A DNA stretch of 64,000 nt from NCBI RefSeq assembly GCF_019343105.1, contig NZ_CP073764.1, positions 806,001 to 870,000 of the forward strand. Direction: 5' to 3'. Positions within the stretch are counted from its first letter, which is position 1, and each line of letters begins with the position of its first letter. Below, in pieces: positions 20,115 through 28,326 of the stretch. A model generated the notes under the pieces. It did not search any database. It worked only from the letters and a program-made list of their open reading frames with translations, and was not told where the DNA came from. The translations under genes were made by a program, and so were the position numbers. This DNA comes from Methylovirgula sp. HY1 (GTDB lineage Bacteria; Pseudomonadota; Alphaproteobacteria; Rhizobiales; Beijerinckiaceae).

Positions 20115-20923
20115 GCGGCGAAATCAGCCGCTATGGCATCGGCAGACGGCGGCGGCATTTTCGAGAACAGGCGCAGCGCATTGGTGGTGGTGAGCGCCGC
20201 AAAGTCGGCCGGAGACATGCCTTTGACCTCGGCAAGAACTTTCGCCGTCTCCGTCACAAAGGCCGGCTCATTGCGCTTGCCGCGAAAGGGCACCGGCGCG
20301 AGGAAAGGCGCATCGGTCTCGACGAGCAGCCGCTCCAGCGGCACATCGCGCGCGATCGCCCGCAATTCGTCCGATTTCTTGAAGGTCAATACGCCGGAAA
20401 AGGAGATCGAAAGCCCGATCGCCAAAGCTCTTTCGGCCAGTTGCCGCGAAGAGGTGAAGCAATGCAGCAGCGCCTTGAACTCGCCTTGCCCCATTTCCTC
20501 TTCGAGAATGGCGGCCATATCGGCATCGGCGTCGCGGGCGTGGATGACGAGCGGCAAACCGCTTTCGCGCGCCGCCGCTATATGGGTCCGGAAGACGCGC
20601 TGAGCCACCTCGCGCGGCGCCCGATCATAATGATAATCAAGACCCGCCTCACCGATCCCGACGCATTTGGGATGCGCCGCGAGATCGACGAGCTGCGCGA
20701 CGCTGGCCTCGGCCTCCACATCGGCTTCGAGCGGATGCGTGCCCACCGTGCAATAGACATCCGCATAGGTCTCGGCGATCGCCGCGATCGTCGGAAATTT
20801 CTTCACCTGCGTGGAAATGGTGATCATGCGGCGCAGGCCGGCGGCCCGGGCGCGCGCGACCACGGCGTCGCGCTCCGGCGCGAAGTCGGGGAAATCGAGA
20901 TGGCAATGGGTGTCGATCAGCAT
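20111..20923 (-). CDS. TatD-family metal-dependent hydrolase
   Basis: A 270-residue TIM-barrel hydrolase of the TatD/YcfH type (DNase or exonuclease-like). The start is set at 20923 to give MLIDTHCHLDF, the family N-terminus with metal-binding His6 and His8; the open frame extends 144 bases upstream into metG. Other motifs are VGIGEAGLDYHYD, VIHARDAD, LLHCFTSS and LLVETDAPFLAPVP. It lies seven bases after metG and overlaps the next gene. Confidence 0.95.
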   Translation of the reverse strand: MLIDTHCHLDFPDFAPERDAVVARARAAGLRRMITISTQVKKFPTIAAIAETYADVYCTVGTHPLEADVEAEASVAQLVDLAAHPKCVGIGEAGLDYHYDRAPREVAQRVFRTHIAAARESGLPLVIHARDADADMAAILEEEMGQGEFKALLHCFTSSRQLAERALAIGLSISFSGVLTFKKSDELRAIARDVPLERLLVETDAPFLAPVPFRGKRNEPAFVTETAKVLAEVKGMSPADFAALTTTNALRLFSKMPPPSADAIAADFAA

Positions 20924-20930
20924 TTTCGTC

Positions 20931-22484
20931 TCAGGCTGGTTTGTCGGCCTCTGCCTCGACGTAGCGCGGAAAGATGGCCGCCGGCGCCGGCAAAGCCAAA
21001 CCGCCTTCATCCACCCTGTCGATATCGGCGAAGCGGCGCGCATCGGGCGCGACAGCCAGAAGATCAAGAAGCTTCGCCATGGCCTTCGGCATGAAAGGTT
21101 GGGTCAGGATGGCGATCCGTCGCAAGACTTGCGCCGTCACGTAAAGGATCGTCGCCATGCGCGCGGGATCGGTCTTCCGCTTGGTCCATGGCTCTTCCGA
21201 CGCGAAATAGCGATTGGCTTCGCCCACCACACGCCAGATCTCGGCAAGAATTATATGGAGCGCGAAGCCTTGCATCGCAAGCTGCGCTTTGCCGAGCAGT
21301 CCGGTCGCTTCGGCCAGGATCGCCCGATCCGCCTCGGTGAGATCCCCCGGCACGGGCAGCCGCCCGTCGCAGTTCTTCGCGATCATCGACAAGGATCGTT
21401 GCGCCAGATTGCCGAGATCATTGGCGAGATCCGCATTCATGCGGGCGACGATCGACTCGTGCGAATAATTGCCATCCTGTCCGAAAGGCACTTCCCGCAG
21501 AAAGAAATAGCGGAGCGGATCGACGCCGTAATGTTCGATCAGCGCGAACGGATCGATGACATTGCCGACCGATTTCGACATTTTCTCGCCACGGTTGAAC
21601 AGAAAGCCGTGAACCACGATGTGCTTCGGCAAAGGCAGGCCGGCCGACATCAAAAACGCCGGCCAGTAGATCGCATGAAAGCGGGTGATGTCCTTGCCGA
21701 TCACATGCGCATCAGCCGGCCAGAATTTCGCCCGCTCGGCTGTCGCGTCGGGAAAGCCTGTCGCGGTCATATAATTGGTCAGCGCATCGACCCAGACATA
21801 CATCACATGCTTGGAATCGCCGGGGACTGGAATGCCCCAATCGAAGGTCGAGCGACTGATCGAAAGATCGTTGAGGCCGCGCGCGACGAAAGCGACGATC
21901 TCGTTGCGATAGCTTTCCGGCACGATGAAATCGGGATGTTCCCGATAATGCGCCAGGAGCCTCTCCTGATAGGCCGAGAGCCTGAAATAATAGCTCTCCT
22001 CCTCGACCCATTCGACCGGTGCGCCGCTCGGCGCATAGCGCTTCCCGTCGCCCCCCGACGTCAGCTCGGATTCGTCGAAAAAGGCTTCGTCGCGGACCGA
22101 ATACCAGCCGGGATATTTCGACAGATAAATGTCGCCATTGGCTGCCATGCGGCGCCAGATCTCCTGCGCCGCCTCATGATGGCGCGGCTGCGTCGTGCGG
22201 ACGATGTCATCGGCCGCAGCATCGAGGGCTTGCCCCATGGCGGCGAATTGCGCCGCCGTGCGATCGGCAAGTTGCTGCGGCGTGATTCCTTCTCGCGCCG
22301 CGGTCTGCTGCATTTTCTGGCCATGCTCGTCCATGCCGGTGACGAACAAAGTGTCATAGCCGTCGAGGCGTTTGAATCTCGCGATCGCATCGGTCGCGAT
22401 CCGCTCATAGGCATGGCCGATATGCGGCGCGCCATTCGCGTAAGGAATGGCGGTCGTGATGTAGAAGGTCGGACTGGCGGCCAT
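20931..22484 (-). CDS. metG: Methionyl-tRNA synthetase (short form)
   Basis: Charges tRNA-Met. The 517-residue class I synthetase has the HIGH motif at residues 21-24 ([12 protein letters not shown]), the KMSKS loop ([15 protein letters not shown]) and a C-terminal anticodon-binding alpha domain. The C-terminal tRNA-binding extension of longer MetG proteins is absent, which is normal for alphaproteobacteria. It is the fourth gene of the operon, 34 bases after holB. Confidence 0.97.
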   Translation of the reverse strand: MAASPTFYITTAIPYANGAPHIGHAYERIATDAIARFKRLDGYDTLFVTGMDEHGQKMQQTAAREGITPQQLADRTAAQFAAMGQALDAAADDIVRTTQPRHHEAAQEIWRRMAANGDIYLSKYPGWYSVRDEAFFDESELTSGGDGKRYAPSGAPVEWVEEESYYFRLSAYQERLLAHYREHPDFIVPESYRNEIVAFVARGLNDLSISRSTFDWGIPVPGDSKHVMYVWVDALTNYMTATGFPDATAERAKFWPADAHVIGKDITRFHAIYWPAFLMSAGLPLPKHIVVHGFLFNRGEKMSKSVGNVIDPFALIEHYGVDPLRYFFLREVPFGQDGNYSHESIVARMNADLANDLGNLAQRSLSMIAKNCDGRLPVPGDLTEADRAILAEATGLLGKAQLAMQGFALHIILAEIWRVVGEANRYFASEEPWTKRKTDPARMATILYVTAQVLRRIAILTQPFMPKAMAKLLDLLAVAPDARRFADIDRVDEGGLALPAPAAIFPRYVEAEADKPA

Positions 22485-22518
22485 GGCTCACAAAAACTCT
22501 GCGGCAGCACCGCGCCGT

Positions 22519-23613
22519 TCAGGCTGCGAAGGCTGTCGCGGCCGTGGCGAGATCGGCGAAAATAGACAGGATGAGAGGCCGCTTGTCGAGGTTCAGGACC
22601 TCGGTCTCCCGCGCCGCTTCAGCGGCCTTTTCCCACACCTCGGCCAGAGGCGCAAGGCGGGCCGCGCCGCGCCCGGCCTCGCGGTGCAGAACGGCATCGA
22701 TCCAATCGACGATGGCCACCATCATCAGATCATAGTCGGCAGCGTTGTCGCGGCCGCCGACGGCATCGGCCAGCTCGTGCACGGCCCGCCAATCGACCGC
22801 CGGCAGATCGCCGAGAAGCCGCCGGACCTGCCTGTCGAGTTCCGTGCCACGGCCACCGAGAAGCCGCAACGCCGCCGGAACCGCGCCGCCGGCACGTTCC
22901 GCCGCAGCTAGGACGAGGTCGCGCGCGAAGTCGCTCCAGGGCGCTCCCAGAGCAGCGACGACGGCGCCGATTTCGGCTTGCGACAGCGGCTGCAGCAACA
23001 GCCTGCGACAGCGCGAACGCAAAGTCGCGAGCACCAGTCCCGGCCGATGCGCGATAATCAAAAAGAGCGTGCGCGGCGGTGGCTCCTCGATGAGCTTTAA
23101 AAGCGCATTGGCGCCGGAGCGGTTCAGATCCTCGGCGCTATCGACGATGCAGATGCGATAGCCCCCGGCACTGGCGGCCTGCTGGAACATATGGATGGCA
23201 TGGCGCACATCGTCGGCGCGAATTTCCGTGAACGAGCGCTTCGCCTTTTCGTTCCATTCCCGCCGCAGCAGAAATACATCGCCATGCGACAAGGCGGCGA
23301 GCTTATGGGCGATAGGATGCTCCGCCGGAACATAGAGATTTTCTGCCGCTTGAACGGCCGCGGCAGCGGGATCGGGATGCGCCAAAAGAAACCGTGTCAG
23401 CCGCCACGCCAATGTCGCCTTGCCGATGCCGGGAGGACCGCCGAGGATGATCGCCTGCGGCAACCGGTTGGCGCGATAGGCGTCGAGAAGTGTGCGCTCC
23501 GCTTCGGCATGACCGATCAGCGCACAGGCCTCACGTGGATGCGGCGCATCCTCATATCGATCCGCCTCCGGCGGCGCCTCTAGGTTCCCACGCGCCATGC
23601 GTACTTGCCTCAA
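22519..23613 (-). CDS. holB: DNA polymerase III delta' subunit
   Basis: Clamp-loader subunit. It has the AAA+ N-terminus IIGHAEAERTLLDAY-like (ALIGHAEAERTLL), a P-loop GGPPGIGKATLAWR, the sensor region DSAEDLNRSGANALLKLIEEPPPRTLFLII, and RSRCRRLLLQPL as in HolB/DnaX. It is 364 residues long and full length. It lies between tmk and metG in the conserved operon. Confidence 0.95.
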   Translation of the reverse strand: MRQVRMARGNLEAPPEADRYEDAPHPREACALIGHAEAERTLLDAYRANRLPQAIILGGPPGIGKATLAWRLTRFLLAHPDPAAAAVQAAENLYVPAEHPIAHKLAALSHGDVFLLRREWNEKAKRSFTEIRADDVRHAIHMFQQAASAGGYRICIVDSAEDLNRSGANALLKLIEEPPPRTLFLIIAHRPGLVLATLRSRCRRLLLQPLSQAEIGAVVAALGAPWSDFARDLVLAAAERAGGAVPAALRLLGGRGTELDRQVRRLLGDLPAVDWRAVHELADAVGGRDNAADYDLMMVAIVDWIDAVLHREAGRGAARLAPLAEVWEKAAEAARETEVLNLDKRPLILSIFADLATAATAFAA

Positions 23614-23646
23614 ACATCTCGGAATCTCGAGCTTTCGCTCTTGTCT

Positions 23647-24537
23647 CTACCGATCGGACGATTTCGTCCGATCGGTACGCGCTCTCCGTTTCGACTTCGG
23701 GCTCTTCGGTCCGCGCGTCGGCACGTCTCCACTTGGGACGTTTCCACTTGGGACGTTTCCATTTGCCATGTCTTGAATTGCCATCTCTTGACTTGCCATC
23801 TCTTGACTTGGCAAGTTCCGCGGTGTGGCCTCGGCAATCCGCGGCTCGCCATCGGGTAGCAACCGCGACGTGATCACGTCCCAGATCGCTTGCGCAACCT
23901 CATCTTCACTCCGCATCGCATCGACCACGATGCAGCGCTTGGGCTCCGCCGCGGCAATCTCGAGATAGGCCTGCCGCAAGGCTTCATGAAAGGCGATGCC
24001 CTCACTCTCAAACCGATCCGAAGCCTCCGAACCGCGCCGCGTCGCGGCCCGCGCCAAGCCGATCGCCGGCGGCAAATCGAGGATCAAGGTCAGGTCCGGC
24101 TGCAGCCCATTCAAGGTCACATGCTCCAGCCGCCGCAAAAAGGCAGGGTCGACGCCACCGAAATTTCCCTGATAGACGCGCGTCGAATCGGCAAATCGGT
24201 CGCAAATAACCCATGTGCCGGCGGCAAGCGCGGGATCGATCATATGGTCAATGTGATCAATCCTCGCAGCCGAAAAGACGATGGCTTCGGTTTCGGGGCC
24301 GAGATGTTTGAGCGCGCCGGACAGCAGCACATCGCGCAAAATCTCGGCGCGCGGCGAACCGCCGGGTTCCCGCGTCGTGACGGCCGCGATGCCCTTGCCG
24401 CGCAGCCTCTCAGCAATATGGCGCGCCTGGGTCGTCTTGCCGGTTCCCTCGCCGCCTTCGAGCGTGATGAAAGCCCCACGGTGCAACGATGAGTGTGTGA
24501 AAGTAGCGAGCGGCATAGGCGACGTCGGCGGCATCAA
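23647..24537 (-). CDS. tmk: Thymidylate kinase with a repeat-bearing C-terminal extension
   Basis: Phosphorylates dTMP to dTDP. It has the P-loop GGEGTGKTTQ (residues 28-37), TREPGGSPRAEILRDVLL, VICDRFADSTRVYQG and the LID-region RRGSEASDRFES. The catalytic domain ends near residue 230. The remaining 65 residues are a low-complexity tail containing six tandem five-residue repeats (ASQEM, AIQDM, PSGNV and variants) and a basic end (KSKRRARTDRTK); normal Tmk proteins are 205-230 residues. The start is fixed by a four-base overlap with the upstream carboxypeptidase gene. A 13-bp hairpin overlaps the stop codon. Confidence 0.95.
   Translation of the reverse strand: MMPPTSPMPLATFTHSSLHRGAFITLEGGEGTGKTTQARHIAERLRGKGIAAVTTREPGGSPRAEILRDVLLSGALKHLGPETEAIVFSAARIDHIDHMIDPALAAGTWVICDRFADSTRVYQGNFGGVDPAFLRRLEHVTLNGLQPDLTLILDLPPAIGLARAATRRGSEASDRFESEGIAFHEALRQAYLEIAAAEPKRCIVVDAMRSEDEVAQAIWDVITSRLLPDGEPRIAEATPRNLPSQEMASQEMAIQDMANGNVPSGNVPSGDVPTRGPKSPKSKRRARTDRTKSSDR
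23648..23677. repeat. 13-bp stem hairpin at the tmk stop codon
   Basis: TACCGATCGGACG and its exact complement flank the loop ATTT. The hairpin lies in the last codons and stop of tmk, ahead of holB. There is no T run, so a processing or attenuation role is more likely than full termination. Confidence 0.6.
23723..23812. repeat. Six tandem 15-bp repeats inside tmk
   Basis: Six consecutive 15-bp units form two subfamilies: three of the type ACGTTTCCACTTGGG (23723-23767) and three of the type ATCTCTTGACTTGCC (23768-23812). They keep the reading frame and encode five-residue repeats in the C-terminal tail of Tmk. Such arrays can change in copy number by slippage without breaking the frame. Confidence 0.9.
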
Positions 24538-25796
24538 TGGCTCACCGCCTTCAAAACATATTTCCGAAACTGGTAACCAATATATTCGAAAACCGAATCC
24601 ATGGCGCGGCTTTGCAGCGAGCCACGCCCCACATCCGCGGCCGTGCGCAACGGCGTCTCATAGACTTGGATGGCACCACGATAGATTTGGAGTTGCGCAA
24701 CTTCCTTGCCTGCTTTGACAGGCGCAAGCAAGGGGCCCGTATAGACGATGCGGCCGGTAAGCGGCTCGTTGAGATCGCGTGGCACGAGCACTTTCACCGC
24801 GTCCGGAGCCACGAGCGGGACCTCGCCCTGGCTGCCGCCAAAGACCCGCGCCGCGCCCACGACCTCGCCGCGGCCAAAAAGGACTTTCGCCTGGAACGAG
24901 CGGAAACCCCATTGGAAAATCCGCACAGCCTCCGTCTCACGCTCCTTGGCCGTTTTGGCCCCATAGAGCGCGAAAATAAGCCGCTCGCCATTTTGCACGG
25001 CTGAAGCGACAATATCGTAGCCGCTGCCTTCGATATAGCCCGTCTTGAGGCCATCAACGCCGATATCCAGTGTCATTAATGGATTGCGGTTGGGCTGCTT
25101 AATCTTGTTCCAGGTGAAGTCCTTCTCGCCGAAATAGCGGTAGAGGGTCGGAAAAGTGTCGATCAGATGCGCGCTGAGCAGAGCCATTTCCCGCGCCGTG
25201 ACGAGTTGATCAGGATCGGCCCTGCCCCAGGAATTGGTGAAAGTGAGATGGGTGAAGCCGAGCGCATGCGCCCTTGCGGTCATCTGGGTCGCAAAGGCGC
25301 CCTCCGATCCGGCGAGGGCCTCTGCCAGCACGATCGACGCATCATTGGCAGAAACGATCGCGAGGCCGCGAATCAAATCCTCGACCGGGACATAGCTGTT
25401 GACCGCGGCGAACATGGTCGTGCCATGCGCCGGTGCCCCGCCTTGCCGCCACGCCGTTTTACTTACTTTCAGTTCATCGTTCAGTTTGAGCTTGCCGGCC
25501 TTGATCGCCTCGAACACCATTTCCGCCGTCATGATCTTGACGGTCGATGCTGGCACCACGAGATCGTCGGCATTTTTTTCGAAGAGGACGGAATGCGTGC
25601 TGGCATCGATCAAAATCGCATGCGGTACGCTTGTCTGCAGAGGTTGCGCTGCGATCGCTGCGCTGGAAATCCAGCTACTGAGAAGGAACATTGAAGCGAC
25701 GACCACCGCCCATCGCCCAGGCTGGAGCCTTCGGACATGGCCGCCCCCCGAAGAAAACGGTTCGGGATAGGAATGTCTGGACGGGAGGAAACGCAC
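24534..25796 (-). CDS. D-alanyl-D-alanine carboxypeptidase (PBP5/6-like)
   Basis: A low-molecular-weight penicillin-binding protein that trims peptidoglycan pentapeptides. It is an S11 serine peptidase with SxxK at Ser84-Lys87 (PASTVKIM), SxN in IVSANDASI and KTG in GLKTGYIEGSGYD. The C-terminal beta domain and a membrane-anchoring amphipathic tail (FEYIGYQFRKYVLKAV) follow. The signal peptide is around residues 30-50 (VVVASMFLLSSWISSAAIAA). The 20-odd residues before it are atypical, so the real start may be downstream. It is the first gene of the operon and overlaps tmk. Confidence 0.94.
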   Translation of the reverse strand: MRFLPSRHSYPEPFSSGGGHVRRLQPGRWAVVVASMFLLSSWISSAAIAAQPLQTSVPHAILIDASTHSVLFEKNADDLVVPASTVKIMTAEMVFEAIKAGKLKLNDELKVSKTAWRQGGAPAHGTTMFAAVNSYVPVEDLIRGLAIVSANDASIVLAEALAGSEGAFATQMTARAHALGFTHLTFTNSWGRADPDQLVTAREMALLSAHLIDTFPTLYRYFGEKDFTWNKIKQPNRNPLMTLDIGVDGLKTGYIEGSGYDIVASAVQNGERLIFALYGAKTAKERETEAVRIFQWGFRSFQAKVLFGRGEVVGAARVFGGSQGEVPLVAPDAVKVLVPRDLNEPLTGRIVYTGPLLAPVKAGKEVAQLQIYRGAIQVYETPLRTAADVGRGSLQSRAMDSVFEYIGYQFRKYVLKAVSH

Positions 25797-26269
25797 GCAA
25801 AACCTCCAGTGATCTTGTCGACTCTATGCGGGAAAGCCGCCGGCTCCTATGTGAGAAATATACGCAGTGGCCTTGTCGACTTGCTGTCCAAGGTATCGGC
25901 TCAATGCCCCGGCACCAAGCCGGTTGCCGACGACTTGACGCCCGCTCCAACCCTATTCGAACCGCGCTCAGCCAGGGCGGACCTTTTGTTTATGGTTATA
26001 AAGCAATGATTTCTATGATGTTCATAGGCGTGGCCGCAAGCCGGTTGCGGGCAGCAGGCCTTTCGCGCATCGCCTTTAGTATCAACTGAAAAGCTGGGAT
26101 AAATTCCGCTTGTCCATCTTAACGTGCTGCACATGCTGCGCGGCCAGACCAAAGGCGGAAGTTTTGGGCTTGCACGAAATCTGCTTCATCGAGCGTTCCG
26201 GCCACATCGATACCTATCTTGCGCGGATCGCTTCGCCGACACCGCAAACATCGCTCCAACGATAGACCT
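25797..26269. other. 473-base intergenic region, no gene seen
   Basis: It lies between the divergent carboxypeptidase and ferredoxin genes and must hold both promoters. Short frames are present on both strands, but none has a family match or a good ribosome-binding site. A small inverted repeat (CCGCAA/TTGCGG) lies near 26034-26050. Confidence 0.6.
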
Positions 26270-26605
26270 ATGGCACTTCGCGACATTTTCGACCGCCCGG
26301 CAACCGCCCGACGGCTCCTCGTCTGCACCGGACCATGCTGCAATCCCGACGGCGGCGCCGAGACAAGGCTTGCCGAATTGCGCGAACTCATCGTGCAGCG
26401 CGGCTATGCCGAGACTCTGGTCGACAAGGCGTCCTGCGTGCGTCGCGCCTGCCTCGGCAAATGTTCCGGCGACGCGCTTGCTTTCGTGCATCCAGATGAA
26501 AGCTGGTACTATGCCTTCTCAAGCGAGGATCTCTTGAAGATTTTGCAGGAGCATGTGCTGAACGGAGTGCCGGTGCCGGCCATGATGCTGATCGAAGACG
26601 AGTAA
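26270..26605 (+). CDS. Thioredoxin-like [2Fe-2S] ferredoxin-domain protein
   Basis: A 111-residue protein. The start at ATG 26270 gives MALRDIFDRP; the longer open frame upstream is not family-like. Six cysteines fit the thioredoxin-like ferredoxin pattern: Cys19, Cys23 and Cys24 in VCTGPCCN, and Cys56, Cys61 and Cys65 in SCVRRACLGKC. It probably carries a [2Fe-2S] cluster and acts as a small electron carrier, but no redox partner is encoded nearby. It is followed after nine bases by a gene of unknown function, probably in the same transcript. Confidence 0.82.
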   Translation: MALRDIFDRPATARRLLVCTGPCCNPDGGAETRLAELRELIVQRGYAETLVDKASCVRRACLGKCSGDALAFVHPDESWYYAFSSEDLLKILQEHVLNGVPVPAMMLIEDE

Positions 26606-26614
26606 GCCGACACT

Positions 26615-26980
26615 ATGGCGACCATTTTCGTCCAGCCGACTGAGGGCGGCCGCTTCGGTCCACTCGACGGTCCCTTTACAATTCTCTGCGATCCCGAAGC
26701 CGCGTCGGTCGTGGCGATCGTGATCGTTTTCGCACGGACCGTGAGCCGCGGCATTTCCTTTTATAACAATAAAGGTGGCTTCGCGGATTCGAGCCTCTTC
26801 AAATCCTTCGCCAACGAATGTTTTGCGGAACTCGAAAGCGACGACCCGCCGAGCGCGGCGCTGCTCACCAATCTGGTCGTCGACTGCCGCGATCTCGATG
26901 CAGCCATCCATCAAGACAAGATATGGCAACTCCATCGGGCCATCCTCGCGACTTTGCCCGGCGTCCAGTTTCTCGGCTAG
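26615..26980 (+). CDS. Hypothetical protein next to the ferredoxin gene
   Basis: A 121-residue soluble protein without a recognised domain. It is a mixed alpha/beta sequence with a hydrophobic core strand (VVAIVIVFARTV), an NNKGG segment and a C-terminal helix (DKIWQLHRAILATL). There are two separate Cys residues and no metal motif. Its position nine bases after the ferredoxin gene, on the same strand, is the main support for its being real and functionally linked. Confidence 0.65.
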   Translation: MATIFVQPTEGGRFGPLDGPFTILCDPEAASVVAIVIVFARTVSRGISFYNNKGGFADSSLFKSFANECFAELESDDPPSAALLTNLVVDCRDLDAAIHQDKIWQLHRAILATLPGVQFLG

Positions 26981-27126
26981 TTATGCATTAGGCTTGGCGG
27001 CGGCAAAGATGCCGCTTGGCGGCCCAGGACGGCTCCAGGGTTGTGCATAGAATCGCTTCCGGAGACGCACCTTCCTCGCGCGCTGCGGCTGCCGACACAA
27101 AGCCGGCATAAACGACGAACCCTTAC

Positions 27127-28062
27127 CTACCGCTCAGCGACGCGTGACCCGCCTGTCTTCGCGGTCGCGCCGAGATCAAATGGACGAGCCGGCGGCAGCG
27201 GCAGCGGCCCGCTGAAACTCGCCGTGTCGGACAACGAGCTTGCTCCGGCATCCGCTACTTCTTCTTTGCCCGGCAGCGGGATATCCGCCGATGCCGTCAG
27301 GATCGGCTGGCTGTTCGCAACGAACGTCGGCGGATGACGCATATCGAGCTGCGCCAAGCGGCCGTCCTGACGTAGGGTCGCGACCAGCTTGTGGTCATCG
27401 GAGCCGGCAAGGCTTGCCGGACCGATATAGTCCACTTTGACCAGGGTCGTTCCCGTGCGGCGGAAATCAAGCAGCTCCGCGACCCGGCGTGACACATCCA
27501 TGATTCTGTTGCGCGCAAAAGGACCGCGATCATTGACGCGGACGATCATGGAATAATGGTTGCGCAGATTGGTGACGCGGGCGTAGCTCGGCAAGGGCAT
27601 GGTCGGATGCGCCGCGCTGATCGAATCGCGATTATAGATTTCGCCGTTCGCGGTCCGCCGCCCATGGAAGGCATCACCATACCAAGACGCTAAGCCTTTC
27701 CCCGAATAATGCTTGGCAACTCTCGGATAATAAGTCCGGCCCGCAACCGTATAAGGGTGACCAATCAGATATTTGCCGCCGCCGGGCAAGATCGGTTGGC
27801 CGGCCGCGACGACACGCGGGCTGGCCTGGCCATAGACCGAGGCCGGAAAATATTCCTTCCCATGCGCGAATTGCTGTTGCGCGCAGCCACCGAGGCCGAG
27901 CGCCGCCGCTGCTGAAAACGCCGCAAAAACAGGCCGGAAAGACAAGTGTGGCGCGATGCCGAAGGAACTGGGCAGGCAAGGTGTCGCGCGCATGACCATG
28001 CGCGACAGAGAGTCCAACCGTCTCATCAACATCCCCCGGCTTACGTGCCTGAAGTCATTCAC
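27127..28062 (-). CDS. rlpA: RlpA-family septal ring lytic transglycosylase (lipoprotein)
   Basis: A double-psi beta-barrel protein of the RlpA family, which cleaves denuded glycan at the septum. A lipobox GLGGC puts the lipidated Cys at about residue 60 from the first ATG, so a later start (M11, M13 or M22) is likely. The RlpA core reads GLASWYGDAFHGRRTANGEIYNRDSISAAHPTMPLPSYARVTNL and MIVRVNDRGPF, with the expected catalytic D/H region. A C-terminal SPOR domain is missing; the end is Pro/Ala-rich. This family commonly precedes the carboxypeptidase gene in Hyphomicrobiales. Here two plus-strand genes separate them. Confidence 0.9.
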   Translation of the reverse strand: MNDFRHVSRGMLMRRLDSLSRMVMRATPCLPSSFGIAPHLSFRPVFAAFSAAAALGLGGCAQQQFAHGKEYFPASVYGQASPRVVAAGQPILPGGGKYLIGHPYTVAGRTYYPRVAKHYSGKGLASWYGDAFHGRRTANGEIYNRDSISAAHPTMPLPSYARVTNLRNHYSMIVRVNDRGPFARNRIMDVSRRVAELLDFRRTGTTLVKVDYIGPASLAGSDDHKLVATLRQDGRLAQLDMRHPPTFVANSQPILTASADIPLPGKEEVADAGASSLSDTASFSGPLPLPPARPFDLGATAKTGGSRVAER

Positions 28063-28326
28063 CCGGCCCGAAGGCCATGATGCGACTTTGCATGGATCGG
28101 CTTGCTAGAACCTTAAAGGCAGGCTGGGCCCGCTCGATCCAAATGCTATGGCCGGCCCAAAAGGCGGTCTAATTTAGGCAAAAATGCGACGACGGAGTCT
28201 GGAGACTCTAATGAATACGGTATAAAGCTTTGAAAAAGCTCTATTCCTGCAAGAAAGGTTTGGCGCGCGCGAGGGCTAAATGTGAGCGGCCGACCGAAAA
28301 TTTCGGCCTTTCGCGTACTCCGGACT

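Noticed and set aside
20811-22565. 584-codon ORF opposite metG
   Set aside because: It is a shadow of metG on the other strand, with composition typical of antisense frames in GC-rich genomes.
26124-26537. Long plus-strand ORF covering the ferredoxin gene in another frame
   Set aside because: It is an antiparallel-like shadow of the ferredoxin frame, which has the conserved cysteine pattern.
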